NCBI RefSeq assembly: GCF_900217815.1
Contig: NZ_OBMT01000001.1
Location: 768,860 to 832,859 of the forward strand
Length of the DNA stretch: 64,000 nucleotides
DNA from: Rhodobacter maris
Lineage (GTDB): Bacteria > Pseudomonadota > Alphaproteobacteria > Rhodobacterales > Rhodobacteraceae
Direction of reading: 5' to 3'
Shown: piece by piece, positions 1 through 8,910 of the stretch
Position numbering within the stretch: the stretch's first letter is position 1
Layout: each line of letters starts with the position of its first letter
Made by a program: the position numbers and the translations under genes
Notes under the pieces: generated by a model
Told to the model about the DNA's origin: nothing
The model's database searches: none
The model's input: only the letters and a program-made list of their open reading frames with translations

Positions 1-258
1 CTGGTGGGAAAGATCCGCGATGCGGTGAACGGGACAGAGCTGCCGCATAATGTGCGCGGGCTCTTGATGGTGGCCGATCTGGTGATGATCGCCGCCTTTC
101 AGGTCTGGGGGATCGGCAAGATGTCGGCGATGGCGGCTGCGGCCGGGCCCGGGGAATGGATCCCGGGGGCTGCTTTTGTCGCCTATATCGTCGTGTTTCT
201 CTGGCTTGCGCTGACGGCGCTGCGTTCGTCGCGCCGGCCGATGCGGAGGCAGGCATGA
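1..258 (+). CDS. Membrane protein of unknown function, C-terminal part
   Basis: The frame is already open at the first base, so the beginning of this gene probably lies outside the window; a GTG at base 4 could also be a start. The visible 85 residues contain two hydrophobic segments, roughly residues 20-45 and 55-75, followed by a short arginine-rich tail, which suggests two membrane helices with a cytoplasmic C-terminus. The stop codon overlaps the start of the next gene as ATGA, so the two are translationally coupled. I do not recognise the family. Confidence 0.6.
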   Translation: MVGKIRDAVNGTELPHNVRGLLMVADLVMIAAFQVWGIGKMSAMAAAAGPGEWIPGAAFVAYIVVFLWLALTALRSSRRPMRRQA

Positions 259-608
259 GCGAGACCCCGGACGGGCCGGAAAAGCCGAAGCGGCCGCAGA
301 AGGTTTACACCCTCCTTGTCGAGGTGGGGCGCTGCGCCAATGACGGGCTGCCCAAGGGCGCAACCGGGGCGGGGCTTTTGTGCTATGCTTCCGGCGTCGA
401 CGAGGCGGAGGCCGTGCGCGAGACCGTGGCGATTTTGAAACAGGCCGAGCTCGCGCCGCTCGATGTGACCGGCTACGGCACGCTTGAGGAGCGCGAAAAG
501 GCGGGCGACGAAATCGGCGACGAGGAAAAGGCGTTGATGGACCGCGCTCTGGCTGAAAACTCCGTGATCGTCGCGCAGATGACACCCTTTTACGACGAGA
601 AGGGCTAG
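255..608 (+). CDS. Conserved hypothetical protein
   Basis: This 117-residue soluble protein starts at an ATG that overlaps the upstream stop by four bases. It opens with a proline- and lysine-rich stretch, then has a mixed alpha/beta pattern (KVYTLLVEVGR) and a highly charged acidic middle with several EE and DE pairs. No catalytic motif or signal peptide is visible. A longer in-frame extension to base 156 exists but would run through the upstream membrane protein and lacks a good ribosome binding site. I do not recognise a function; the overlap suggests it works with, or is dosed with, the membrane protein before it. Confidence 0.65.
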   Translation: MSETPDGPEKPKRPQKVYTLLVEVGRCANDGLPKGATGAGLLCYASGVDEAEAVRETVAILKQAELAPLDVTGYGTLEEREKAGDEIGDEEKALMDRALAENSVIVAQMTPFYDEKG

Positions 609-696
609 CAACGCCCCGCCTGCCCGGCCTGGCGCGGTTTGCGCGGGGGCCAGGCCATGCTAGACTGTGGCAAAACAACGAACAGTCGGGCAGGTC

Positions 697-1953
697 ATGA
701 AACGCGCAATCAAACCTCTTCTGATCACCTTTCTCGCCGCTTCGGCGCTCGCCGCCTGCGGCGGGCCGCTGACCGGCGGCCCCGGAGCCGAGATGAGCGA
801 AGCCATCCCCCCTGTTGACGCGGCCACGCAAAAGGGGCTCGACGACTGGATCGCCGATTTCAGGCCGCGCGCGATGGCGGCGGGCATCACCGAGGCGACC
901 TGGGACCGCACGATGCGCCACGTTCCCTACAACCCGAAAGTGATCGAGCGGGACCGGTTTCAGGCCGAATTCTCCAAGCCGATCTGGGATTATCTCGACA
1001 GCGCCGCCTCCGATGAGCGCATCGCCGACGGGCGGCGGATGCTCGCCACGCATGACCGGCTCTTGCGCGAGATCGAAGCGCGCTACGGCGTCGAGAAAGA
1101 GGTCGTGGTCGCGGTCTGGGGGATGGAATCGCGCTACGGCTCGCATCGCGGCGATGTGCTCCTGATCCCGGCGCTGGCCACGCTTGCCCATGACGGCCGC
1201 CGCGGCGCCTTTTTCGAAGGGCAGCTGATCGGGGCGCTGAAAATCATCCAGTCGGGCGATGTCGATGCCGCGCATATGACCGGCTCCTGGGCGGGCGCGA
1301 TGGGGCATACGCAGTTCATCCCGACCTCCTACCTTGCCTTTGCGGTCGATTTCGACGGTGATGGCAAGCGCGACATCTGGTCGGACAACCCCGCCGATGC
1401 GCTGGCCTCGACCGCCGCCTATCTTGCGCGCTCGGGCTGGTCCAAGGGCCAGCCCTGGGGGGTGGAAGTCACCTTGCCCGCGGGGTTCAACCTTGGACTT
1501 GCCGGCAAGAGCATCACGAAATCGCCCGCCGACTGGGCGGCGCTTGGCGTGCGCGCGGCCGCGGGCGGCCCGGTGCCCAATTACGGCGCCGCGTCCATCC
1601 TGCTGCCCGCGGGGGCAAACGGCCCGGCCCTGATGATTTTCGGCAATTTCCGCGCGATCTCGCGCTACAACAATGCCGATGCCTATGTGATCGGCGTGGG
1701 CCACCTCTCCGACCGGCTCAGGGGCGGCGGGCCCTTCCGCACCCCCTGGCCACGCGAGGGCCGCGCGCTCACCGAGGCGGAAAAGATCGAGGTGCAGGAA
1801 CGCCTCACCGCTGCGGGCTATGACACGCAGGGCCATGATGGGCTGATTGGCCCCAATACGATTGCCGCCGTCGCCGCCTGGCAACGCGCGCATGGGATCC
1901 CGGCGGATGGCTGGGTGACGCAGAAGCTGCTTGAGGCTTTGCGGGGCGGTTAA
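697..1953 (+). CDS. Lytic murein transglycosylase, MltB type, lipoprotein
   Basis: The 418-residue protein cleaves the MurNAc-GlcNAc bond of peptidoglycan, releasing 1,6-anhydro products, and should sit in the periplasm on a membrane. From the chosen ATG it has a lipoprotein signal with lipobox LAAC (Cys21), an MltB/SLT_2 domain over about residues 50-330, and a C-terminal peptidoglycan-binding domain over about 350-418. The catalytic acid is probably Glu144 in GMESRYG, and the MGHTQFIPTSY block near residue 200 is typical of the family. A GTG 30 bases upstream is also in frame but would put residues before the signal peptide. The end overlaps the convergent transporter gene by four bases. 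Confidence 0.9.
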   Translation: MKRAIKPLLITFLAASALAACGGPLTGGPGAEMSEAIPPVDAATQKGLDDWIADFRPRAMAAGITEATWDRTMRHVPYNPKVIERDRFQAEFSKPIWDYLDSAASDERIADGRRMLATHDRLLREIEARYGVEKEVVVAVWGMESRYGSHRGDVLLIPALATLAHDGRRGAFFEGQLIGALKIIQSGDVDAAHMTGSWAGAMGHTQFIPTSYLAFAVDFDGDGKRDIWSDNPADALASTAAYLARSGWSKGQPWGVEVTLPAGFNLGLAGKSITKSPADWAALGVRAAAGGPVPNYGAASILLPAGANGPALMIFGNFRAISRYNNADAYVIGVGHLSDRLRGGGPFRTPWPREGRALTEAEKIEVQERLTAAGYDTQGHDGLIGPNTIAAVAAWQRAHGIPADGWVTQKLLEALRGG

Positions 1954-2828
1954 GCGCCGAGCTTTGGCGGTTGTTTCGAGAGCTGCACGGCAAGGATGCC
2001 CGCGGCGATCACCGCGACGCCCGCGAGGTCAAGCCAACCGAGCCGTTCGCCCAGCACCAGCGCGGCAATCGCCACCCCGAAGAACGGGTTGAGAAAGTGA
2101 AAGGTCGCGGCCTTGACCGCGCCGATCCGCGCCACGAGCCGGAACCAGACCCAGGTGGCGAGCAGGCCGGGAATGAGCGTGGTATAGAGGAAGGCAAGGG
2201 TGAGGCGGGTGGTGGGCACCACGTGCCATGGTTCGGTGAGCGCGGAAACCAGCGCGAGCGAGATCGCGCCGACAAACATCTGCAGCCCCACGATCATCAG
2301 CACATTGCCCTTTGAAGCCGCGCCGCGAACGCTCAGCGTGGCGACAGAAAGCGCGAAGGCGGCGATGAGGCACAGCGCAAGGCCCGTCGGATCGACGCCG
2401 CCCGAGAGCCGCGCCCCCATGATGATGGCCACCCCCACCACGCCCGCAAAAAGCCCGGCAAGACCGAGCGGGCGGATGGTGTCGCCAAAGACCACGCGAC
2501 CCATTAGCGCCACCATGAGCGGCATCGTCGAGGCGATGATCGAGGCGACCGAGGCCTGCACCCATTGCATCGCCACGAAATTGAGCCCGAGATAGAGCGC
2601 GTTCTGGCACAGCCCGAAAATCAGCGTGGCGCGCCATTGCGCCGGGCTCAGCCGCCAGCTTTGCCCCAGCGCCAATGCAAGGCCGACGCCCACCGCGCCA
2701 GAGACCAGAAACCGCGCCGAAAGCGCCAGCAAAGGCGGCGCCTCGGCCACGATCATCCGCGCCGAGGTGAAAGCGGAGGACCACATCAGCGCAAAGGCGA
2801 GCCCCATCAGAATGGCGCGAATATCCAT
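1950..2828 (-). CDS. DMT family transporter (EamA domains)
   Basis: The 292-residue inner-membrane protein has about ten hydrophobic helices and the internal duplication of EamA domains expected of the drug/metabolite transporter superfamily (LMWSSAFTSAR in the first helix, VLGERLGWLDLAGVAVI in the second repeat). Such proteins export small metabolites or amino acids, but the substrate cannot be told from sequence. The start is placed at MDIRAILMG because AAGGA precedes it; the in-frame upstream extension is hydrophilic and unlike the family. It ends against the lytic transglycosylase gene in a convergent four-base overlap. Confidence 0.85.
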   Translation of the reverse strand: MDIRAILMGLAFALMWSSAFTSARMIVAEAPPLLALSARFLVSGAVGVGLALALGQSWRLSPAQWRATLIFGLCQNALYLGLNFVAMQWVQASVASIIASTMPLMVALMGRVVFGDTIRPLGLAGLFAGVVGVAIIMGARLSGGVDPTGLALCLIAAFALSVATLSVRGAASKGNVLMIVGLQMFVGAISLALVSALTEPWHVVPTTRLTLAFLYTTLIPGLLATWVWFRLVARIGAVKAATFHFLNPFFGVAIAALVLGERLGWLDLAGVAVIAAGILAVQLSKQPPKLGA

Positions 2829-2941
2829 GTATTCCTTGTCCTTCAGGGCGATTTCGAACAGTCGAACCGGATTTGCCGCCTCGAGCAAGAAATAACCTGT
2901 ATGCGATACAGGTTTTCAGCATTCGGATCGTGCGGGCCAAC

Positions 2942-2972
2942 AAAAAGGCCGCCCTGCCGGTGCAGGACGGCC
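2942..2972 (-). terminator. Intrinsic terminator of the HU gene
   Basis: Read on the minus strand, GGCCGTCCTGC and GCAGGGCGGCC form an 11-bp stem with one G-T pair around a four-base loop, followed by TTTTTG. It lies about 30 bases after the HU stop codon. Confidence 0.85.
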
Positions 2973-3005
2973 CGAACCCTGTAGGCCCCGGTGCGAGGCG
3001 AAGGA

Positions 3006-3293
3006 TCAGACGTTGACGCTGTCCTTGAGCGCTTTCGCGATCGTGACCTTCACTTGTTTGTCGGCCGGTTTCATCATCGTGTCGCCGGTGGCCGGGTTGC
3101 GCACCATGCGCTCCGGGCGGGCCTTGCAGGAGACCTTGCCAATCCCCGGCAGCGTCACGGAGCCGCCAGCCGCCACTTCCTTCGTCACGACGTCAGCGAT
3201 GGCATCGAGCGCAGCGGTGGCGGTTTTCTTGTCCGAGCCCATGGCATCGGCGAGTGCGGCCACCAGCTGGGTCTTGGTCATCGGTTTCGACAT
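3006..3293 (-). CDS. hup: HU family DNA-binding protein
   Basis: The 95-residue protein is a histone-like HU/IHF fold protein that bends and compacts DNA as a dimer. It shows the family pattern: an N-terminal helical dimerisation region (TKTQLVAALADAMG), then GSVTLPGIGKV and the DNA-arm region ARPERMVRNPATG with the conserved RNPxTG. Length matches the family. The start follows AGAGGA at good spacing. It is a single-gene unit with its own terminator and a structured leader. The short N-terminal MSKPM extension is normal for alphaproteobacterial HU. Confidence 0.95.
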   Translation of the reverse strand: MSKPMTKTQLVAALADAMGSDKKTATAALDAIADVVTKEVAAGGSVTLPGIGKVSCKARPERMVRNPATGDTMMKPADKQVKVTIAKALKDSVNV

Positions 3294-3299
3294 GGGATA

Positions 3300-3328
3300 T
3301 CCTCTCATAAGCCCCTTATGACGGGGCT
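3300..3328 (-). promoter_or_regulatory. Structured leader next to the HU ribosome binding site
   Basis: Two inverted repeats overlap here. One has arms CATAAG and CTTATG with a CCC spacer (3306-3320); the other has arms AGCCCC and GGGGCT with a seven-base loop (3310-3328). They share bases, so only one stem can form at a time. The first touches the AGAGGA ribosome binding site (3300-3305), so it could control HU translation. The structure is read directly; the regulatory role is inference. Confidence 0.45.
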
Positions 3329-3438
3329 GATCTGACCGTTTTGAACGGCTTGGTGCGCTCTCTAACACACGGTTTTTTTCAACAAGGCAAGCCTTTTCGG
3401 GGACTCTGGCGGTTTTTCGCCCCGGCGCGGACGAGGGG

Positions 3439-4914
3439 TCACAGGAAGGCGGTCTCTTCGAAGGAGCGCAGCTTCCGGCTGTGGATTCGCTCCAGCGGCA
3501 TGTCGCGCAACTTTTCCATCGCCCGCACGCCGATCAGCAAGTGGTTGGCCACCTGCGTGCGGTAGAACTCCGTTGCCATGCCGGGGAGCTTCAGCTCGCC
3601 ATGAAGCGGCTTGTCCGAGACGCAAAGCAGCGTGCCGTAGGGCACCCGGAAGCGGAACCCGTTCGCCGCAATGGTGGCGCTTTCCATGTCAAGCGCGATG
3701 GCGCGGCTCTGGCTGAGCCTTTGCACCGGGCCGGATTGGTCGCGCAACTCCCAGTTGCGGTTGTCGATCGTCGCCACGGTGCCGGTGCGCATGATCCGCT
3801 TGAGCTCATAGCCCTCAAGCCGGGTGATCTCTGCCACCGCCTCTTGCAGCGCCACCTGCACCTCCGCCAAGGCCGGGATCGGCACCCAGATCGGCAGGTC
3901 GTCATCGAGCACGTGATCCTCGCGCAGGTAGGCATGCGCGAGCACGAAATCGCCAAGGCTTTGCGAATTGCGCAGCCCCGCGCAATGCCCCACCATCAAC
4001 CACGCATGGGGACGCAGAACGGCAATATGATCGGTTGCCGTTTTCGCATTGGAGGGGCCGACGCCAATGTTGACGAGCGTGATCCCGTTCCCGTCGGGCC
4101 GCTTGAGATGATAGGTCGGCATCTGCGGCAACTTGGCGAGCGCGGGGATCGGTGCATCGGGCGCGGTGATCTCGTGGTTGCCCGGCGCCACGAAGCTCGT
4201 GTAGCCCTGCGCCGGGTCGGCGAGCATCCGCCGCGCCACCACCTCGAATTCATCGACATAGAACTGGTAGTTGGTGAAGAGGACGTGGTTTTGGAAATGC
4301 TCGGGCTGGGTGGCCGTGTAATGAGCGAGCCGGGCCAGCGAGTAATCCACCCTTTGCGCGGTGAAGGGGGCCAGATGGCCTGAGCCGTCGGCATGAAGCC
4401 CCGCCGTGCCGTTGACGATGTCGTCGTTCATCGAGGCGAGCGCGGGCACGTCGAACACGTCGCGGAGCGAAATGCCCAAAGCGCCTTCCTGCGGCACCAT
4501 CACGCCGGGTTGACCTGCCACGGCAAAATGCACCGGAATGGGCGTTGTCGAGGGGCCGATGCGCACCGGTGCATCATGGTTGCGCATCAAAAGGCCAATC
4601 TGCTGCGTCAGATAGTTGCGGAACAGATCGGGGCGCGTGATCGTGGCCGAATAGGTGCCCGGCTCGGAGACATGGCCAAAGCTGAGGCGGCTGTCCCCCT
4701 TTTTGTGCGAGCCGACCGTGAGCCGCACCTCCGGGTAAAAGGCGCGATACCGCGCCGAAGCGGCGCCCGTTTCCAGCACGGCATTGAACTTTTCGAGCAG
4801 GAACCCCGTCGCCTCGGCATAAAGCGCCTCAAGCCGGGCCACGGCCGCGGCGGCATCGGTGAAATATTCCGGGTCGGTGTGCGGAGAGGTCTGGATCGTC
4901 AGCGGATCGGTCAT
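3439..4914 (-). CDS. amn: AMP nucleosidase
   Basis: This 491-residue cytoplasmic enzyme hydrolyses AMP to adenine and ribose 5-phosphate. It has the two-part family layout: an N-terminal AMP-nucleosidase domain (about 1-190) and a C-terminal nucleoside-phosphorylase-like domain, with ALDMESATIAANGFRFRVP carrying the ligand-binding Glu and the PGNHEI and VGHCAGLRN blocks typical of Amn. Length matches bacterial Amn (about 480-490). The start ATG overlaps the stop of adenine deaminase as ATGA, so the two are co-translated and form a direct AMP-to-hypoxanthine route. An upstream in-frame extension would run into adenine deaminase and is rejected. Confidence 0.93.
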   Translation of the reverse strand: MTDPLTIQTSPHTDPEYFTDAAAAVARLEALYAEATGFLLEKFNAVLETGAASARYRAFYPEVRLTVGSHKKGDSRLSFGHVSEPGTYSATITRPDLFRNYLTQQIGLLMRNHDAPVRIGPSTTPIPVHFAVAGQPGVMVPQEGALGISLRDVFDVPALASMNDDIVNGTAGLHADGSGHLAPFTAQRVDYSLARLAHYTATQPEHFQNHVLFTNYQFYVDEFEVVARRMLADPAQGYTSFVAPGNHEITAPDAPIPALAKLPQMPTYHLKRPDGNGITLVNIGVGPSNAKTATDHIAVLRPHAWLMVGHCAGLRNSQSLGDFVLAHAYLREDHVLDDDLPIWVPIPALAEVQVALQEAVAEITRLEGYELKRIMRTGTVATIDNRNWELRDQSGPVQRLSQSRAIALDMESATIAANGFRFRVPYGTLLCVSDKPLHGELKLPGMATEFYRTQVANHLLIGVRAMEKLRDMPLERIHSRKLRSFEETAFL

Positions 4915-6704
4915 TCGAAAAGCTCGGTCAGTTGGAATTTGGTCACGTCGACAAGGCCGAGATCGGAGATGCGGATCTCCGGGATCACGACCAGCGCCAG
5001 CAACGAATGTTGCATATAGGCGTTGTTGAGCGCGCATCCACAGTCTGCCATCGCCGCGACCATGTTTGCGGCCCGTGCGGCCACCTCGGCCGCCGGGTCG
5101 TCCGACATCAGCCCGGCGATGGGGAGTGGCACGGCGGCGATCTCGGCCCCATCCTTGAAGACGGAGATCCCGCCACCCATTTCCCCCAGGCGGTTCGCCA
5201 CTGCCGCCATGCTCTCGCGGTCAGTGCCCACCACGATCATGTGGTGGCTGTCATGGGCGACGGTGGAGCCGATCGCCATCCGGCCCTTGTAGCCAAAGCC
5301 CGAGACGAAGCCATTGACCACCTGCCCCGTGCCGCGGTGCCGCTCGACCAGCGCGATCTGCGCCACGTCTTGCGCTTCATCGGGCTGGGCGAGGCCATCG
5401 GCGACAGAAAGCTCCCGCACCAACGCCTTCGTCGGCGCCTGATTCTCCACCACGCCGATCACCTTGGCGGTAACGGTATTCGCGCCCTCGGGCGCATGGA
5501 TGGCAAAATCCTCCGCCGTCAGATGCTTGCCCAGATGAACGGTCTCGCGCGCATGCGCGGGCCAGTCATAATGGGGGCAAGGCACTTTCAGCACGCCCGC
5601 CTCGGCCACCACCTGACCGCGCGCGACGACAATCTCGACCGGAAGCGCGGCAAGGTCGGAGGTCAGGATCACATCTGCCCGCCGCCCCGGCGCGATCGAG
5701 CCAAGCTCGCGTTCGAGCCCAAAATGCGCCGCCGTGTTCACCGTGCACATCTGCAAGGCAATCAGCGGATCACAGCCGCAGGCAACCGCATGACGATAGG
5801 CGCGGTTCATATGCCCCTCGTGCACCAGCGTGCCGGAATGGCAATCATCGGTGCACAGGATGAAATTGCGCGGATCGAGCCCCTTTTCGGTCACCGCGGT
5901 GATCTGGCTTTCCACGTCATACCAGGCCGAGCCGAGCCGCAGCATCGCCCGCATCCCCTGCCGCACACGCGCCACCGCATCGGCCTCGCAGGTGCCCTCA
6001 TGGTCATCCGCCGGCCCGCCCGCCGCATAGGCGCGGAAAGGTGCGCCAAGATCGGGCGAGGCATAATGCCCGCCCACGGTCTTGCTCGCATTCTGCACGG
6101 CAGCAATCTCGGCGAGCATCTTGGCATCGGCGTTGATCACGCCCGGAAAGTTCATCATCTCGCCGAGCCCGATGATGCCGGGCCAGGCCATCGCCTCGGC
6201 CACATCCTCGGGGGTGATCTCGAACCCCGTGGTCTCGAGCCCCGGCGCGGAGGGCGCGCAGGAGGGCATCTGCGTGAAGATATTGACGGGCTGCAACTGC
6301 GCCTCGTCATGCATCATCCGCACGCCCGCAAGGCCGAGCACATTGGCGATCTCATGCGGGTCGGTGAACATTGTGGTCGTGCCATGCGGGATCACCGCGG
6401 CGGCAAATTCGGCAGGCGTGAGCATGCCGGATTCGATATGCATATGCGCATCGCACAGCCCCGGCAGCATGTAGCGGCCCGCGGCCTCGATCACCACGGT
6501 CTCGGGGCCAATTGAGGCCGAAAGATCCGGCGCAATGGCGGCGAAGCGCCCTTCGGCAATCGCGATGTCAAAGCCCTCGAGCACCTCGCGGCTTTGCACA
6601 TTGACCCATTTGCCTTGCCGGATCACCATCTCGGCGGGGGCGCGGCCAGCGGCAACCGCCACCAGACGCGGCGCGGCTTCAGGCCATGATTTCAGTGGTT
6701 TCAT
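4911..6704 (-). CDS. ade: Adenine deaminase
   Basis: The 597-residue metalloenzyme deaminates adenine to hypoxanthine and ammonia. It belongs to the amidohydrolase superfamily AdeC/Ade group, shown by the metal-binding segment GLCDAHMHIESGM and the following PHGTTTMFTDPHEIANV, plus CTDDCHSG later in the barrel. The start is placed at MKPLKSW because GGAA precedes it; MEQMKP nine bases upstream (6713) is an alternative. It is the promoter-proximal gene of the pair with amn and is divergent from an SDR gene, with a short inverted repeat between the two starts. Confidence 0.93.
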   Translation of the reverse strand: MKPLKSWPEAAPRLVAVAAGRAPAEMVIRQGKWVNVQSREVLEGFDIAIAEGRFAAIAPDLSASIGPETVVIEAAGRYMLPGLCDAHMHIESGMLTPAEFAAAVIPHGTTTMFTDPHEIANVLGLAGVRMMHDEAQLQPVNIFTQMPSCAPSAPGLETTGFEITPEDVAEAMAWPGIIGLGEMMNFPGVINADAKMLAEIAAVQNASKTVGGHYASPDLGAPFRAYAAGGPADDHEGTCEADAVARVRQGMRAMLRLGSAWYDVESQITAVTEKGLDPRNFILCTDDCHSGTLVHEGHMNRAYRHAVACGCDPLIALQMCTVNTAAHFGLERELGSIAPGRRADVILTSDLAALPVEIVVARGQVVAEAGVLKVPCPHYDWPAHARETVHLGKHLTAEDFAIHAPEGANTVTAKVIGVVENQAPTKALVRELSVADGLAQPDEAQDVAQIALVERHRGTGQVVNGFVSGFGYKGRMAIGSTVAHDSHHMIVVGTDRESMAAVANRLGEMGGGISVFKDGAEIAAVPLPIAGLMSDDPAAEVAARAANMVAAMADCGCALNNAYMQHSLLALVVIPEIRISDLGLVDVTKFQLTELFE

Positions 6705-6733
6705 CTGTTCCATGCCACAGGGTGCCACTGCTT

Positions 6734-6748
6734 CTTGCGCTTCGCAAG
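6734..6748. promoter_or_regulatory. Inverted repeat between ade and the SDR gene
   Basis: CTTGCG and CGCAAG flank a three-base centre in the 84-base divergent intergenic region. The symmetry and position suit an operator for one or both genes, but a simple hairpin is equally possible. Confidence 0.3.
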
Positions 6749-6788
6749 TGACGAGGTGATGACTAGGGGAATGCATAAGGGGAACGAG

Positions 6789-7637
6789 ATGAAAACGCTG
6801 CTCTCGATCGGTCATGGATATTCGGCCCGCGCGCTAGGGCGCCTGCTTTTGGCGCAGGGCTGGCGCGTCATCGCCACCACGCGCAGCGTTGAAAAAGCAG
6901 AATTGCTGCGCAGCGAAGGGCTGGAAGCGATGGTCTGGACAGGCGGTCCGCTGCCGCTTGAGGAGGCGACGCATCTGCTGACCTCCGTAGCGCCGGATCG
7001 TATCGGCGACCCGGTTCTCGCTGCGCAGAAAGACGCCATTGCTGCATCGCAGCATCTGGCATGGGTGGGCTATCTTTCCACCGTCGGCGTCTATGGGGAT
7101 CATGGCGGCGGCTGGGTCGATGAGGAGACCCCGCTCACTCCCTCGACCGAGCGGGGCCGGACGCGGGTGGCGGCCGAGGCGGATTGGCAGCACCTCGGCC
7201 TGCCGCTCCATGTGTTCCGGCTCGCGGGGATCTACGGGCCGGGCCGCGGCCCCTTCGCCAAGGTGCGCGCTGGCACGGCGCGGTTGATCGTCAAGCCCGG
7301 GCAGGTGTTCTCCCGCATCCATGTCGACGACATCGCGCAGGTGCTCGCCGCCTCGATCGCCGATCCGAGCCCGGGGCGGATCTACAATGTTTGCGACGAC
7401 GCGCCCTCGCCGCCCGAGGATGTGCTGGCCTATGCCGCCGAACTGCTCGGCCTGCCGCGCCCGCCCGAGGAACGCTTCGATCCGGCGCAGATGACGCCGA
7501 TGGCGGCGAGCTTTTATGCCGAGAACAAGCGGGTACGGAACGACCGGATCAAGGCGGAGCTTGGGGTCAAACTCCTCTACCCCGATTACCGCGCCGGTCT
7601 GGAAGCGATCCTGAAAACCGAGACTCAGGCGGGCTGA
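6789..7637 (+). CDS. SDR family NAD(P)-dependent oxidoreductase/epimerase
   Basis: The 282-residue protein has an N-terminal Rossmann fold opening with GHGYSARALGRLL in place of the usual GxxGxxG, then YLSTVGVYGDHGG, which carries the extended-SDR Ser/Thr-Tyr region, and RLAGIYGPGRGP and RIHVDDIAQVL blocks typical of atypical extended SDRs (the YeeZ/SDR_a5 type). Substrate is unknown. The start is chosen because AAGGGGAA precedes it. It ends in a 13-base convergent overlap with the MFS transporter gene. Confidence 0.82.
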   Translation: MKTLLSIGHGYSARALGRLLLAQGWRVIATTRSVEKAELLRSEGLEAMVWTGGPLPLEEATHLLTSVAPDRIGDPVLAAQKDAIAASQHLAWVGYLSTVGVYGDHGGGWVDEETPLTPSTERGRTRVAAEADWQHLGLPLHVFRLAGIYGPGRGPFAKVRAGTARLIVKPGQVFSRIHVDDIAQVLAASIADPSPGRIYNVCDDAPSPPEDVLAYAAELLGLPRPPEERFDPAQMTPMAASFYAENKRVRNDRIKAELGVKLLYPDYRAGLEAILKTETQAG

Positions 7638-8860
7638 GCGCTCATTGGCCGCTCGCGCACCGGCAGGTGCACGAGCGCCGAGAAGGCGCCGACACCGACG
7701 CCGACCCACCACACGAGCGTGTAATTGCCCGCGATGTCGTAAAGCCGCCCGCCGAGCCAGACGCCAAGAAAGGCGCCAAGCTGGTGCGAGAAGAACACAA
7801 CGCCATAAAGCGTGCCCATATAGCGCAGCCCATAAAGATCCGCCACAAGCCCCGAGGTGAGCGGCACCGTGGCCAGCCAGAGCGCCCCCATCACCAGCGA
7901 AAACACAAGCACTGAGCCCGGCGTGATCGGCGCGAGGATGAAAGCCGCGGCGGCGATGGTGCGCAGAAGATAGATCGTGGCGAGCAGGTATTTCTTGCTC
8001 CAGCGCCGCCCGGCCCAGCCAGCGAAAATCGTCCCCCCGATATTGGCAAGGCCGATGAGCGAGATCGCCGCCGCACCCAGCGCCGATTGCGTCTCGATGC
8101 CGAGCGCGGCGAGCATCGAGCCCGGCGGCACCGCGCCGCACATCTCGGTCACCATCGCGGGGAAATGCGCGGTGATGAAGGCGAGCTGATAGCCGCAGGA
8201 GAAAAACCCCATGAAGATCAGGAGAAACGACGGGTCGCGCAACGCTCGGGCGACCACGTCGCCCATGCTTTCGTCGCTCGCGGAGGGGGCGGGGCGCGCC
8301 GGGCCGCGCAGCATCGGCAGCGCGAACAGCGCGCAAAGGATCACGCCCGCAAAGATCAGGAACACCGTCTGCCAGGGGAACTGGGCGAGCAGCGCCTCGG
8401 CCAGAGGCGCGCCGAACACCTGCCCCGCCGAGCCTGCCGCGGTGGCGATGCCAAGCGCGAGCGAGCGGTTCGCATCCGAGGCCGCGCGCCCCACCACGGC
8501 CAGGATCACGCCAAAGCCGGTACCCGCGATGCCGAAGCCCACCAGGATCTCGAGCAGGTCATGTTGCCAGGGCGCGGTGGCGAAGGCCGAGAGCACGAGG
8601 CCCAAAGCATACATCAGGGCACCGAGCACGATTGCCCGACGGTCGCCGAAGCGCTCGGCCAGCGCGCCGAAGATCGGCTGGCCGATTCCCCAGGCGAGGT
8701 TCTGGATCGCAATGGCAAGGCTGAACTCGGCCCGCGGCCAGCCGAATTCGGCGGCAATCGGGATCTGGAACACCCCGAACGAGGCGCGGATCGCAAATCC
8801 GAGCATCAGGATGATGGCCCCGCCGATCAGGACGGGGGAAATGAGGCGGCTCTCGGTCAT
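7625..8860 (-). CDS. MFS transporter
   Basis: The 411-residue inner-membrane protein has twelve hydrophobic segments and the major facilitator superfamily loop motif between helices 2 and 3 (GALAERFGDRRAIVLG). The family moves small solutes by proton-coupled or facilitated transport; the overall look is of the oxalate/formate-antiporter-like or monocarboxylate branch, but this is only an impression. The start MTESRLIS follows GGAG. It lies 50 bases after the flavoprotein gene and is probably the last gene of the leuS-lptE-holA-flavoprotein run. Confidence 0.87.
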   Translation of the reverse strand: MTESRLISPVLIGGAIILMLGFAIRASFGVFQIPIAAEFGWPRAEFSLAIAIQNLAWGIGQPIFGALAERFGDRRAIVLGALMYALGLVLSAFATAPWQHDLLEILVGFGIAGTGFGVILAVVGRAASDANRSLALGIATAAGSAGQVFGAPLAEALLAQFPWQTVFLIFAGVILCALFALPMLRGPARPAPSASDESMGDVVARALRDPSFLLIFMGFFSCGYQLAFITAHFPAMVTEMCGAVPPGSMLAALGIETQSALGAAAISLIGLANIGGTIFAGWAGRRWSKKYLLATIYLLRTIAAAAFILAPITPGSVLVFSLVMGALWLATVPLTSGLVADLYGLRYMGTLYGVVFFSHQLGAFLGVWLGGRLYDIAGNYTLVWWVGVGVGAFSALVHLPVRERPMSAQPA

Positions 8861-8910
8861 TGGCGTCTCCCTGGCGCGAAGGGCCAGTTCGCCATGCGGC
8901 GTGACCTGCG

